Assembly: GCF_007752535.1 (NCBI RefSeq) | Contig: NZ_CP036426.1 | Coordinates: 4,774,001 to 4,838,000, forward strand | Source of the DNA: Tautonia plasticadhaerens | GTDB taxonomy: Bacteria; Planctomycetota; Planctomycetia; Isosphaerales; Isosphaeraceae | Direction of reading: 5' to 3' | Length of the DNA stretch: 64,000 bases | Part shown: positions 17,257 through 26,851 of the stretch, in pieces | How positions within the stretch are numbered: position 1 is the stretch's first letter | Layout of the letters: each line of letters opens with the position of its first letter | Made by a program: the position numbers and the translations under genes | The notes under the pieces: model-generated | Seen by the model: the letters and a program-made list of their open reading frames with translations, nothing else | Told to the model about the DNA's origin: nothing | Databases searched by the model: none

Positions 17257-18654
17257 TCAATGCTCCAGCGCCGCGATCAGATCCACCAGCGCCTTCTTGC
17301 CGTCGGCGAAGTACATCAGCGTGTTGTCGGCGGCGAACAGCGGGTTGGGGATGCCGGCGAAGCCTGGGGAGAGGGAACGCTTGACGACGACCACGGTGCG
17401 GGCCCTGTCCACGTCGAGGATCGGCATGCCGGCGATCGGGCTGCTCGGGTCGGTGCGGGCGACGGGGTTCACCACGTCGTTGGCGCCGATGACGATCACC
17501 ACGTCGGTCTGCTCGAACTGGGGGTTGGCTTCCTCCATCGTCAGCAGCTTCTCATAGGGGATGTCGGCCTCGGCGAGCAGGACGTTCATGTGTCCGGGCA
17601 TCCGGCCGGCGACGGGGTGGATGGCGAAGTCGACCTGGACGCCCCGCTTCTCCAGCAGCTCGGCCAGGGTCTTCACCGAGTGTTGCGCCTGGCTCACCGC
17701 CAGTCCGTAGCCGGGGACGATCATCACCCGCTGGGCGATGTCCAGCAGCATGGCGATCTCCTCCGGGTCGGCCGACTTCACCCGGCCGGCGTAAATGTCG
17801 TCCCCCTTCCCTCCCCCGGGGGCCGTCACCGCCGCGCCGAGCCCGCCGAACAGGACGTTGGCGAGCGACCGGTTCATCGCGTCGCACATGATCCGGGTCA
17901 GGATGATCCCGGAGGCGCCCACCAGCGACCCGGCGATGATCAGCATCGTGTTGTCGAGCACGAACCCGGTGGCACAGGCCGCCAGGCCCGAGTACGAGTT
18001 CAACAGCGAGATCACCACCGGCATGTCGGCCCCGCCGATCGGGATCACCGCCAGGATCCCCAGCGCCGACGCCACGAGCACCAGGCCCCAGTAGAACAGC
18101 GGCACGTCCGGCCGCATCGCCACGCCCGCCGCCAGGGCGATCGACGCCACCAGCAGGGCCGCGTTGATCGCGTGGCGGCCGGGCAGCAGCACCGGGTTGC
18201 CCGAGATCAGGTCCTGGAGCTTGCCGAAGGCCACCAGGCTCCCCCAGAAGGTGACGGCGCCGATCAGGCCCGAGACCGCGGTGGCGATCGTGAGCTGGGC
18301 CGTCACCGGCCGCTCGGTGATCCCCACTGCCTCGATCAGCGCCGCCCCGGCGACGAGGACCGAGGCGATCCCCCCCAGGCCGTTGAGCAGGGCCACCATC
18401 TGCGGCATCGCCGTCATCGGGATCCGCTGCGCCAGCACGGCCCCGATCGCCGAGCCGACGAGGATCCCGCCGAGGATCCCGCCGTAGCCGACGATCTGCC
18501 GGTCCAGCAGCGTCACCACCACGGCGATCAGCATGCCCGAGGCGCCCAGCAGGTTCCCCCGCACGGCCGTCCTCGGGTGGCTCAGGCCCTTCAGGCCGAG
18601 GATGAACAGCGCCGAGGCGACGAGGTAGGCCAGGTTGATCAGCGAGGTTGTCAC
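17257..18654 (-). CDS. pntB: NAD(P) transhydrogenase subunit beta
   Basis: A 465-residue membrane protein. About nine hydrophobic helices occupy residues 1-270, followed by the NADP(H)-binding domain III with the fingerprint VPGYGLAVSQAQH (near 313) and DVVIVIGANDVVNP (near 400). Together with the two alpha subunits it forms proton-translocating transhydrogenase, which uses the proton gradient to drive hydride transfer from NADH to NADP+ and so supplies NADPH. It starts with GTG at 18654, 3 bases after the stop of pntAB. The family length (about 460-480) is matched. It is the last gene of a three-gene operon. Confidence 0.97.
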   Translation of the reverse strand: MTTSLINLAYLVASALFILGLKGLSHPRTAVRGNLLGASGMLIAVVVTLLDRQIVGYGGILGGILVGSAIGAVLAQRIPMTAMPQMVALLNGLGGIASVLVAGAALIEAVGITERPVTAQLTIATAVSGLIGAVTFWGSLVAFGKLQDLISGNPVLLPGRHAINAALLVASIALAAGVAMRPDVPLFYWGLVLVASALGILAVIPIGGADMPVVISLLNSYSGLAACATGFVLDNTMLIIAGSLVGASGIILTRIMCDAMNRSLANVLFGGLGAAVTAPGGGKGDDIYAGRVKSADPEEIAMLLDIAQRVMIVPGYGLAVSQAQHSVKTLAELLEKRGVQVDFAIHPVAGRMPGHMNVLLAEADIPYEKLLTMEEANPQFEQTDVVIVIGANDVVNPVARTDPSSPIAGMPILDVDRARTVVVVKRSLSPGFAGIPNPLFAADNTLMYFADGKKALVDLIAALEH

Positions 18655-18657
18655 GGT

Positions 18658-18939
18658 TCAGGACTTCCGTCGGAACATGCCCAGGATGCGGTGGGTGACC
18701 AGGAAGCCCCCCACCACGTTGATCGTCGCCAGGACCACCGCCAGGGTGCCCAGCACGGTCGACAGCGTCGAGTACTGCGTCCCCGACGAGAGGAGCGCCC
18801 CCACCAGCGTGATGCCCGAGATCGCGTTCGAGCCCGACATCAGGGGGGTGTGCAACGTCGGCGGGACCTTCGTGATGACCTCGAACCCCACGAACAGGGC
18901 GAGCACGAAGATCGTCAAGGCGGCCACCAGCGCGTCCAT
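18658..18939 (-). CDS. pntAB: NAD(P) transhydrogenase subunit alpha 2 (membrane part)
   Basis: A 93-residue protein with three hydrophobic helices, corresponding to the C-terminal membrane part of E. coli PntA. The presence of a separate small subunit shows the split, three-gene form of the enzyme, as in Rhodospirillum and many other bacteria. It contributes to the proton channel with PntB. It lies 3 bases from pntAA and 3 bases from pntB on either side, so all three are translated from one message. Confidence 0.95.
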   Translation of the reverse strand: MDALVAALTIFVLALFVGFEVITKVPPTLHTPLMSGSNAISGITLVGALLSSGTQYSTLSTVLGTLAVVLATINVVGGFLVTHRILGMFRRKS

Positions 18940-18942
18940 GAA

Positions 18943-20127
18943 TCAGGGTCTCCTCGCGTCGTCCGACGCCATCGGGCCCAGCCCCAGGGCCTCCCGGACC
19001 CGGGGGTGGACCACCTCGCCGCCCCGGGCGAAGAGCGTCTCCCGGGTGATCTCGTCGTCGAGGTCGACCCTCAGGGCGCCGTCCTTGACCATGTGGAGCA
19101 GGAGGGTGGTGATGTTGCTCGAATACATCTGGCTGGCGTGGTAGGGGACCATCCCGGCCAGGTTGATCGGCCCGATGACGGTCACCCCGTCGACGACGGC
19201 CGTCTCGCCGGGGCGGGTGGCCTCGCAGTTGCCGCCGCGTTCGGCGGCCATGTCGACCACGACGGAGCCGGGGTTCATGCCCGAGACCATCGCCGAGGTG
19301 ACCAGCACCGGGGCCCTCCGGCCGGGGACGTTGGCCGTGGTGATGACCACGTCGCTCTCGGCCACGACCTTCGCCATCAGCGCCTGCTGCTTGCGGAGGA
19401 AGTCCTCCCCCTGGGCCCGGGCGTAGCCCCCCTTGTCCTCGGCGTCCCCGGCCTCCAGCGGCAGCTCGACGAACCGGGCGCCGAGGCTCTGCACCTGCTC
19501 CTTCACCGCCGGGCGGATGTCGTAGGCCGAGACGACCGCCCCCATCCGCTTCGCCGTGGAGATCGCCTGGAGTCCCGCCACGCCCACGCCCACCACCAGC
19601 ACCCGGGCGGGCGAGACGGTGCCGGCGGCGGTCATCAGCATCGGGAACATCCGGGGCAGGGCGTCGGCCGCCAGCAGCACGGCCTTGTAGCCGGCCACGG
19701 TGGACATCGACGACAGGGCGTCCATGCTCTGCGCCCGGGTGATCCTCGGCAGCAGCTCGATCGAGAAGGCCGAGATTCCCGTCCCGGCCAGTTCCCGGGC
19801 CGACTCCGGGTCCCCGAGCGGCCGGAAGAACCCGAGGGCCGACTGGCCGGGCCGGTAGAGCGCCAGGTCCGCCTTCCCCGCCTCGGGGTTCGCCCCCAGG
19901 CCGAGCAGGTGGAACATCACGCCCGCCTTCTCGAAGACCTCCTCCCGGGTCGGGACGACGGTCGCCCCCTTCTGCCGGTACGCCTCGTCCGGGTAGCCCG
20001 CCGGGAGCCCGGCCCCGGCCTCGATGAGCACCTCGACGCCGGCCTTGGCCAGTACCGGCACGGATGCCGGCACCAGGGCGACGCGACGCTCCCCCGGGAA
20101 TCGCTCCTTCACGACGCCGATGATCAT
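18943..20127 (-). CDS. pntA: NAD(P) transhydrogenase subunit alpha 1 (NAD-binding)
   Basis: A 394-residue soluble subunit. It opens MIIGVVKERFPGERRVAL, the conserved beginning of the AlaDH/PntA family. The Rossmann fold VLVVGVGVAGLQAISTAKRM (about 170-190) binds NAD(H). The start is set at ATG 20127; the frame continues 22 codons further upstream but the family begins here. It is the first gene of the pntA-pntAB-pntB operon. The enzyme feeds NADPH for biosynthesis and redox defence. A weak sigma-70-like pair lies upstream but is not convincing. Confidence 0.96.
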   Translation of the reverse strand: MIIGVVKERFPGERRVALVPASVPVLAKAGVEVLIEAGAGLPAGYPDEAYRQKGATVVPTREEVFEKAGVMFHLLGLGANPEAGKADLALYRPGQSALGFFRPLGDPESARELAGTGISAFSIELLPRITRAQSMDALSSMSTVAGYKAVLLAADALPRMFPMLMTAAGTVSPARVLVVGVGVAGLQAISTAKRMGAVVSAYDIRPAVKEQVQSLGARFVELPLEAGDAEDKGGYARAQGEDFLRKQQALMAKVVAESDVVITTANVPGRRAPVLVTSAMVSGMNPGSVVVDMAAERGGNCEATRPGETAVVDGVTVIGPINLAGMVPYHASQMYSSNITTLLLHMVKDGALRVDLDDEITRETLFARGGEVVHPRVREALGLGPMASDDARRP

Positions 20128-20227
20128 GAAACGCTCGCCCTCGTGCCTCGTGCGGACCCGCAGCAGCATCGCCAATGAGGCCGCCCGACTCAAGCCCCCG
20201 CCGACCCCGACCCTCCCCGATCGGCCC

Positions 20228-21124
20228 TCACCAACGCCCGGGGCCGACCTTCATCCGGACCGCCCAGACGAGATAGACCCGGTCGTGCAGCCTCCAGCCC
20301 CAGGGGCGGATCGGCTCCAGCCCCGAGAGCGTCCCCGCCAGGGCCGAGTCCCCCCGGATCGCCGCCATCAGCTCGCCCGGGTGCAGCCCGAGGATGTGCT
20401 GCCTCGACCGGGCCAAGCGGGGGAGCAGGTCCGGATAGTCCTGCTCGGGGACGTTCGAGAGCGCCGGGTAGCTCCGGGTCGAGACGACGTCGGTGATCAG
20501 GGTCGCCGAGCCCCCGGGCCTCGTCAATCGGGCCAGCAGCCGGAGGTGGCCCGCCCGGATCGCCGACACCGCCTCCCCGATCCTCGGGTGGCGATCCCCG
20601 AGGACGTGGCAGGCGGTCTCGACGAGCTGGCTGAGCAGGCAGGTCGACGCCACCCGGTCGAACGGCCCCGGCAGGGCCAGGGCGACCCTCCCCGACGGCC
20701 AGCCGGCCATCGCGGCCAGGTCGGCCGGGCCGACCTCGGCCCGGGGAGACCAGCCCGAGAAGGCGTCGAGCATGCTCGACACGTCGAGCCCGCCGTGCAG
20801 TCGGAGCCCCGGGTGCTCGTACACCCCCTGCCTCGTGGCCCCCATCCCGAGGGCCTCGCCGTCGAGGTCGACGAGGTGGACCTCCCGGTGGGCCTCCAGC
20901 AGCCCGGGGAGATCCAGGTCATTCGTATTGCCCGCGCCGAGGACGCAGAGCCGGGTCGCCTCCCCCCCCCTGACCTCCCCCGCCCCCAGCAGGTTCGAGA
21001 CGGCCCGCCGGTGCCCGGCGAAGCCGTCCCACTGCCCCTGGCTGGAGGCGTTGAAGGTGGACTGCCGGGCGCGGTGGTCGTCCAGCGAGGATGGGACCCG
21101 TTCGCGGGCGTCTCGACCCATCAT
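20228..21124 (-). CDS. putative SAM-dependent methyltransferase-like protein
   Basis: A 298-residue protein. The segment LCVLGAGNTNDLDLPGLL (about 53-70) followed by VHLVDLDGEAL is the G-x-G nucleotide loop and acidic strand end of a class I methyltransferase fold, which is the basis of the call. No catalytic signature or substrate-specific motif is recognised, so activity is not proven. It starts at ATG 21124, which overlaps the TGA of the upstream S1/P1 nuclease gene (ATGA), showing translational coupling. A biochemical link between the two is unknown. The stop is about 100 bases beyond the pntA start codon on the same strand. Confidence 0.62.
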   Translation of the reverse strand: MMGRDARERVPSSLDDHRARQSTFNASSQGQWDGFAGHRRAVSNLLGAGEVRGGEATRLCVLGAGNTNDLDLPGLLEAHREVHLVDLDGEALGMGATRQGVYEHPGLRLHGGLDVSSMLDAFSGWSPRAEVGPADLAAMAGWPSGRVALALPGPFDRVASTCLLSQLVETACHVLGDRHPRIGEAVSAIRAGHLRLLARLTRPGGSATLITDVVSTRSYPALSNVPEQDYPDLLPRLARSRQHILGLHPGELMAAIRGDSALAGTLSGLEPIRPWGWRLHDRVYLVWAVRMKVGPGRW

Positions 21125-22056
21125 TCGGCGACGAGATCGGAGAGCAGGTCGGCCAGGCGATAGCCGGCCAGGGCGCACTGGCTGCGGGCGACGTTCGTCG
21201 CGTCCGCCTCGTAGCCGATCGGCGGCTCGGGGAACTCGCCGACGGTGAAGTCGAGGTTGTTGTAGGCGTATCGGAGCGCCAGCCTCACCCCCTCCCGGGA
21301 CCATTCGACGGGCTCCTTCCAGGCGAGCCGATTGGCGAACGAGGCGCGGGGATGTTCGGCCACCAGCGCGGCGGCCAGGGCGTCCACGGCCTCGGCGGAG
21401 GCGTCACCGCCGAGCGCCCAGTCCCAGAAGCCGTGCAGGGTGTATTCGCCGAACCTGATGTCGTTGCCGCCCCGGTCGCCGTCCGGCGTGGCCGGGGCGA
21501 ACCGGGCGACGTTGTGGAGCGGCTGGTGCAGGTCGCCGACCTGGTGGAAGATCCAGCTCAGGGCCAGGGCGCGGTCGTCGGGTGCGGCCGACCGGTCCCC
21601 GGCGAGGGCGACGTTGGCGGCGAGCGATTCCAGGACGTCGCCGTGCGGGTCGTCGTCCCCCGGGTCCTGGATCGGCGGCAGGACCTCCCGGACCCGGCCG
21701 TCGGGCCCGACCATGATCCGGAAGTTGACGTAGTGGGCCCGGCCGACGTCGTACCGCGTGAAGGGGCCGGGGCGCCGGGCGTCGTCGGGGAAGACGGAGG
21801 CGTTGAGGAACAGGTTCAGGTCCGGGTCGTCGCCGTTGCCCTCGTGGCCGCGCCAGAAGGCGGCGTCCCGGGCCGCCGGGTGCTCCCGGAGAAGGTCGAC
21901 GACCGCCTGACGGGCCACCGGCTCCATCTGCTCGAAGGCGATCGCCGCGATCACGCGATGCCCGCAGTCGTTCCAGGTCGCCGTGGGCGGGGCAGGCGGC
22001 GGGGACGCGAGCAGGACGGCGATCATCGCCGAGGCGATCGGCAGGCAGGGGCTCAT
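21121..22056 (-). CDS. secreted S1/P1-type zinc nuclease
   Basis: A 311-residue enzyme that degrades single-stranded DNA or RNA outside the cell. After a signal peptide, the predicted mature protein begins near Trp28 (TWNDCGHRVIA); in this family the mature N-terminal Trp and the following His are zinc ligands. Further ligands are in IFHQVGDLHQPLH (near 170) and GGNDI (near 195). All three zinc sites appear complete. Length and architecture match P1 nuclease relatives. It is followed by the overlapping methyltransferase-like gene. It fits the set of exported hydrolases in this window. Confidence 0.93.
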   Translation of the reverse strand: MSPCLPIASAMIAVLLASPPPAPPTATWNDCGHRVIAAIAFEQMEPVARQAVVDLLREHPAARDAAFWRGHEGNGDDPDLNLFLNASVFPDDARRPGPFTRYDVGRAHYVNFRIMVGPDGRVREVLPPIQDPGDDDPHGDVLESLAANVALAGDRSAAPDDRALALSWIFHQVGDLHQPLHNVARFAPATPDGDRGGNDIRFGEYTLHGFWDWALGGDASAEAVDALAAALVAEHPRASFANRLAWKEPVEWSREGVRLALRYAYNNLDFTVGEFPEPPIGYEADATNVARSQCALAGYRLADLLSDLVAE

Positions 22057-22258
22057 CGGGGGAGACGCTCCGAGGTCGGACGGCGGGGATCGGGCGGCGC
22101 CCCATCATACCGGGATGCCCCCGATCGGGATCCAGGCCGGTTGCCCGCCGGTTCCCCCCCAAACGCGAACGGGGAGGCCCCCGCGTAGGGGCCGCCCCGT
22201 CGGAATCGGTCGGTCGAAGGGCCGGGGCGGCACTCGCCGCCCCGGGGGTGTCGTCGGG

Positions 22259-25255
22259 TCATCGGGAGGGGGCGGGGGCCTGCTCGCCGAAGATGACCAT
22301 GCGGCCGGACGGGGCCGGCACGAGGTCGTTGGTGTTGTAGATGACCTGGGCGTCGAGGGCCCGCTCGATCAGCTGGCAGGCGTCGAGCAGGTGGGCCCGG
22401 GAGTAGGCGTCGACCTCGTCCTCCTTGCCGCCGAGGGCCTCGTCGCACTTCGCCTTCAGCTCGCGGAGCTGCATCATGGCGAGGTTGGCGATCGGCTTCT
22501 GGGCGGCGGAGGAGGAGTCGGTCGGCAGGGTCAGGTCGATCAGCCGCTCCAGGTGCTCACGCTGGAGGTTGCGGCGGAGGCTGGAGATCATGGGCTTGCG
22601 GTCGGTGAAGGGACCCTCGCCGGGATCCTCCAGCTCGGTCCAGATGGCCGAGCCGACGGCCTCCAGGAGTTCGGGCAAGGTCAGCGCGTCCTGGTCGGCG
22701 GGGATCCGGAACTCGTTGTCATACACCCGGCGCAGGGTGGTCGGGTTCATGAGCATCGTCAACGACGACGACTGGATGCCGATGATCCGGTCGTGGATCG
22801 GCCAGGTCGGCTCGTCGTTGACGGCCCTCCGGAAGCCGTCGCCGTCCAGCCACTTGTCGACCGTCATGCGGCGGAGCAGCTCGGGGGTGAGGCCGAAGGC
22901 GTCGTCCTGGAACGAGTTCTCGATGAGGAACGCCAGGGCGTCGCGCTGCTGCCCGGTGGGGACGACCTCGATCGGGTCGCGGTCGCCGGGGTCCCCCTTC
23001 TTGTCGCGGTTGACGAAGGCGCCGCCGACCCAGCCGGCCATCATGTTCAGGGCCGAGACCTGGAAGCCCAGGGTCATCTCGTACCCTTCCCTCGCCTTGG
23101 CCCAGGAGTCGCCGTCCTTGACGAACTTGTCGAGGATCCGCTCCCGGTGGTAGCGGGCCAGGCGCATCTGGTTCCGGGCGTAGTCGAGCGGGTCCTTGGA
23201 GAAGTCGTAGCGGCGGGCGAGCGGGTCGGGGCCGCCGGTGTCCTCGTCGGTGCCGTAGGCCAGCTCGGGCTCGGAGACCCGGTCGAGGATCTTCTCCAGG
23301 CCCTTGTCGTCGAAGGTGTACCCATACTCGATGGCCCACATGTCATAGGGGCCGATGTCGATCATGGTGTAGTCGCCCTGGACCTCGCCGGTCTCCATGT
23401 TGATGTTGACCGGGTTGTAGTCCATCACCGAGCCGGTGAACGGCGTCTCGCCCTTCAACCCGTTGCTGTTGATCTCCTTGAGCGCGTAGACGCTGGAGGC
23501 CTTGAAGTTGTGCCGCAGGCCGAGCGTGTGGCCGACCTCGTGCGCGACCAGGTCCGCCAGCAAGGGCCCGATGAACTCCTCGGGGATGCCGTCGAGCAGC
23601 TCCTTCGGGTCCTCCTCGTCCTTGGGCTCCTCGCCGTCCTTGTCCTCGCCCTCGTCCCCCTCGTCCTCGTCATCGTCCGCGGTGGCGGCGAGGTGCAGGC
23701 GGAGCGCGGCCACGTCCCGGGACTTGCCCGAGGCGGCCAGGCAGAGGCCATTGACCTGGCTGAGGCGGCCGACCAAGCCGTCGAACTCGTTGTCGCCCAT
23801 CAGGACCGGGTCGACGAGCCCGGCCGGGTGGCCGCCCAGGGACTGGGGCCCCCGGATCGATCGCTGCGCGATCAGGTAGTCACGCTCCGAGGGCGGGGCC
23901 ATCCGGATCCGGGGGTCCCACTTCGGGTTGGCGTCGAGCCAGGCCATCGCCTCGGGGCTGAAGCCTTCGAGCGCGATCTTGGGCAGGTCCTGGTGGAAGT
24001 CCTTCCAGAAGGCCCGGATCCAGCCGTCGGTCAGGATGATGTCGGCGTCGAGGATCTGGCCGGTCATCGGGTTGACCCGGCTGGGCCCGATCGCCGTGCC
24101 GACGTCGTTGTTGAGCCAGCGGATGAAGTTGTAGCGGACGTCCTCGGGGTCCTTCTCCATGTGGGCGCCGGAGGCGGCGTCCTGGTAGTAGACCTCGACC
24201 GCGTTGGAGATGCCGACGTTCTCGAACGCCTTGTTCCAGTACAGCAGGCCCTCGCGGACCCATCGGCGGTACCGGATCGGCGTGGTGTGCTCGATGTAGA
24301 AGACGATCGGCTGCTTCGGCGGGCTGACCTTCAGGCTCGGGTCGGCCTTCTCCAGGTGCCAGCGGTTGACGAAGCGGACCCGGCTCTCGCCGTCGGCGAA
24401 CTTGCCGAGGTCGGAGTAGGCCGTGGTGAAGAAGCCGACGCGCTCGTCCGCCTCCCGGGGGCGATAGCCGGTGTTCTCCGGGATCAGGCTGAAGGAGTAG
24501 TGCAGGGTCTGGAGCTGCCCGTCCTCCATCGGGGCCTCGAAGGCCAGCTCGACGTTCTGGTCGAACGCCTTCGCCGTCTTGATCGAGGCCAGGCGGGGGT
24601 TGCTGATCCGGACGCCCGGGAAGAACTTGGCCGCCTGGCCGACGAGCAGCTCGTCCAGGTCGATCACCGGCCCGCCCTGGGGCACGATCGTCAGGATCGG
24701 GATGTCCAGCAGGACCCGGTCGGTGAACAGCCGCTGGACCGACGCCTTCGACTCGTTGTCGCCGGTGGACCGGACCTCGACGTTCGGCTCGATCAGGGCG
24801 AGCCGCTTGTCGTACGGCTTCCAGTAGACGTACATGTCGCCCTGTTGGAGCCCGGCGAAGCGTTCGCCGCTGGCGACGGTCAGGGCGATGTAGTGCTTCT
24901 GCCTCGCGTACTCCCGGGGCAGCTCGGCCAGCATCTGGCCGTCCCGCTTGCGGACCCAGATGGTGTAGAAGCTCGGCTTGCCGTCGAGCATCGAGACGAC
25001 CTTCTCGTACCCCTCGGTCACCTTGTCCAGCGGGGGGAAGTCGTCGGGCCGGGGCGCGTTGCCCGGCGTCGGGCCCGAGGCGAGCTTGGCGATCAGCTCG
25101 GGGGTGAGGCCCGGGGGGAGGGCACCCGGGGGGAACGCGGAAGGGGAGGCGGTGGGCCCGTCCTGGCCGGCGACGATCGCCGCCGGGCCGCCCAGCAGGG
25201 CGATCCCCAGCAACGGCGCCAGCCATCGGGACCCGAGGCTCGGTGTGCGCGTCAT
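22259..25255 (-). CDS. large secreted zinc metalloprotease (DUF5117/DUF5118 type)
   Basis: A 998-residue protein with an N-terminal signal peptide (WLAPLLGIALLGG...AIVAG). The catalytic motif AHEVGHTLGLRHNF lies at about residue 570 and has the extended HExxHxxGxxH metzincin pattern: three zinc His and the catalytic Glu. An acidic, low-complexity insert (DDDEDEGDEGEDKDGEE, about 525-550) precedes it. The long N-terminal part with paired beta-rich text matches the DUF5117-like arrangement seen in this bacterial protease family. It is divergent from an anchored ECF sigma factor gene 570 bases away, so the two could share regulation (inference). It probably degrades extracellular protein. Confidence 0.88.
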   Translation of the reverse strand: MTRTPSLGSRWLAPLLGIALLGGPAAIVAGQDGPTASPSAFPPGALPPGLTPELIAKLASGPTPGNAPRPDDFPPLDKVTEGYEKVVSMLDGKPSFYTIWVRKRDGQMLAELPREYARQKHYIALTVASGERFAGLQQGDMYVYWKPYDKRLALIEPNVEVRSTGDNESKASVQRLFTDRVLLDIPILTIVPQGGPVIDLDELLVGQAAKFFPGVRISNPRLASIKTAKAFDQNVELAFEAPMEDGQLQTLHYSFSLIPENTGYRPREADERVGFFTTAYSDLGKFADGESRVRFVNRWHLEKADPSLKVSPPKQPIVFYIEHTTPIRYRRWVREGLLYWNKAFENVGISNAVEVYYQDAASGAHMEKDPEDVRYNFIRWLNNDVGTAIGPSRVNPMTGQILDADIILTDGWIRAFWKDFHQDLPKIALEGFSPEAMAWLDANPKWDPRIRMAPPSERDYLIAQRSIRGPQSLGGHPAGLVDPVLMGDNEFDGLVGRLSQVNGLCLAASGKSRDVAALRLHLAATADDDEDEGDEGEDKDGEEPKDEEDPKELLDGIPEEFIGPLLADLVAHEVGHTLGLRHNFKASSVYALKEINSNGLKGETPFTGSVMDYNPVNINMETGEVQGDYTMIDIGPYDMWAIEYGYTFDDKGLEKILDRVSEPELAYGTDEDTGGPDPLARRYDFSKDPLDYARNQMRLARYHRERILDKFVKDGDSWAKAREGYEMTLGFQVSALNMMAGWVGGAFVNRDKKGDPGDRDPIEVVPTGQQRDALAFLIENSFQDDAFGLTPELLRRMTVDKWLDGDGFRRAVNDEPTWPIHDRIIGIQSSSLTMLMNPTTLRRVYDNEFRIPADQDALTLPELLEAVGSAIWTELEDPGEGPFTDRKPMISSLRRNLQREHLERLIDLTLPTDSSSAAQKPIANLAMMQLRELKAKCDEALGGKEDEVDAYSRAHLLDACQLIERALDAQVIYNTNDLVPAPSGRMVIFGEQAPAPSR

Positions 25256-25825
25256 CGGTGGTGCATCTCTCGGGGGTGTCGGTCGAGTCGACGGACGGTG
25301 CGGGCGGACGGGGGACGACCGTCGGCCGGCGGCTCGCGAGGGGAGAGGGGGGCGAGGCCGGGATCGGGCGGGGGATCGTCCCCGTTCATCTCTTCGAGCG
25401 TCATCGGTCGGCGATGCGGCCCGTCATCACTCCTCCGGGCCGGGACGCCGACTCCATCGTGACGAATCCCCCCCCCCGCAACAAGGCCCGCTCCGAGGGA
25501 ATCCGGGCCGATGGGGATGAGCCTGGCGATTCTCCGGCGTGTAGCGATTGCGGGAGGGCGTCGCGAAGGCTCATGCGCGTCCCGTCCCGACCCCGGGCGA
25601 TCCGCCCCGACCTCGGCGGGACCGCCCGAGGCCGGCACGGCGGGCGACCGGGCCTCGCGCCGAAGCCGGTACCGCATCGGACCTTGGAAATTTTATTCGT
25701 CCGCGTCGACCCGTCATGGCACTCTGAATAGGGGTGCAGGATGATGCTGGCGGGCCGAGCCCGGGACCGCCACCCGGACGGACACGCTCGGGGGCGGGAC
25801 CGGAGGCCCATCGGAGCTTCGGCCG
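25256..25825. other. divergent intergenic region
   Basis: This 570-base region separates the metalloprotease (minus) from the ECF sigma gene (plus). It carries an AT-richer patch at 25683-25702 but no pair of elements that matches a promoter consensus convincingly. Long open frames cross it on both strands, without support. Confidence 0.45.
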
Positions 25826-26698
25826 ATGACGGACACCAAGCTGCTGGGAGCGTTCCTCGGTCGTCACGACGTCGAGGCCTTCGAGGCCCTGGTCCGGCGT
25901 CATGGCCCGCTCGTGCTCCGGGTGTGCCGGGACGTGCTCGACGACCCCGACGACGCGGAGGACGCCTTCCAGGCCACGTTCCTCGTGCTGGTGCGACGGG
26001 CGGAGACGATCCGGGACCCCGACTCGCTCGGTCGCTGGCTCCACGGGGTCGCCAATCGGGTCGCCTTGCGGGCCCGGGCCGACGCCCGACGCCGGCAGAT
26101 CCGGGAACGCCGGGGGGTGGAGATGGCGGCGATGGCCCCCGATCACGACGACGACGAGGCGGCGCTCCGGGAGCTCCGCCCCGTGCTGCATACCGAACTC
26201 GACCGCCTGCCGAAGAAGCTCCGAGACCCCCTGGTCCTCTGCTACCTGGAGGAGCTGAGCTACGAGCAGGCCGCCCGGCGCCTCCGCCTGCCCCTGGGGA
26301 CGCTCAAGGCCCGGCTGAGCCGGGGCCGGGATCTGCTCCGATCCCGGCTGACCCGGCGGGGGGTCGCCGTCTCGACGCTGCTGCTGCTCGCCCTGCTCGG
26401 CGAGCGGGCGGGGGCCGTCCCGCCGGCCCTCATCGCCTCGACGGTCGACGCCGGGATCCTCCTCGGCCGGAGGTCCCGGGCGATGCCCCCGACGATCCCC
26501 TCCCGGATCGCCGGCCTGGTCGACCGCGAGTCCGGGGCCGGGGCCCTGCGGCGTTGTGCCTCGCTGGTGGTGCTGGCCGCGATGCTCGGCGTCGGCGGGC
26601 TGTTCCTCTGCGTGGCCGTCTCGGCGGCCACCCCGGTGATCGCCGACAGCCTCGTGCCCTCGAAGTCGACGCCCCCTTCGGGGTGCCACGCGGACTGA
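25826..26698 (+). CDS. ECF sigma factor with C-terminal membrane anchor
   Basis: A 290-residue protein. Sigma region 2 is at about 20-88 (DDAEDAFQATFLVLVRRAE) and region 4 at about 125-178 with helix-turn-helix text YEQAARRLRLPLGTLKARL. Beyond the sigma part there is a hydrophobic stretch at 181-192 and a clear membrane helix at about 245-266 (SLVVLAAMLGVGGLFLCVAV), then a short tail. The sigma module is thus predicted to be tied to the membrane. No anti-sigma gene flanks it. Such C-terminally extended ECF factors are known from planctomycetes, where the extension may replace an anti-sigma factor. The next gene downstream (PQQ-type dehydrogenase) is on the same strand after 153 bases. Confidence 0.9.
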   Translation: MTDTKLLGAFLGRHDVEAFEALVRRHGPLVLRVCRDVLDDPDDAEDAFQATFLVLVRRAETIRDPDSLGRWLHGVANRVALRARADARRRQIRERRGVEMAAMAPDHDDDEAALRELRPVLHTELDRLPKKLRDPLVLCYLEELSYEQAARRLRLPLGTLKARLSRGRDLLRSRLTRRGVAVSTLLLLALLGERAGAVPPALIASTVDAGILLGRRSRAMPPTIPSRIAGLVDRESGAGALRRCASLVVLAAMLGVGGLFLCVAVSAATPVIADSLVPSKSTPPSGCHAD

Positions 26699-26851
26699 CC
26701 TGGCCCCGGACCCCCGAGGCCCGGGGCGGGCCGACCACACCGAATCACGACCCCGACGGGGAGGCGTCCCGTCGGGGAGGGGCCCGGGCCGCGCGCCCGG
26801 GCCGGACGATGCCCCTGCGATCCCCGATCGCGACATCAACCGGAGGACGGA

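Noticed and set aside
17260-20178. 972-codon plus-strand open frame across the pnt operon
   Set aside because: It is the antisense shadow of pntB-pntAB-pntA. The translation is His/Arg/Gly-rich low complexity without motifs; high GC keeps such frames open.
21983-25462. 1,159-codon plus-strand open frame opposite the metalloprotease
   Set aside because: Val/Leu/Gly/Asp-rich shadow of the real minus-strand gene with a signal peptide and the HEVGHTLGLRH motif.
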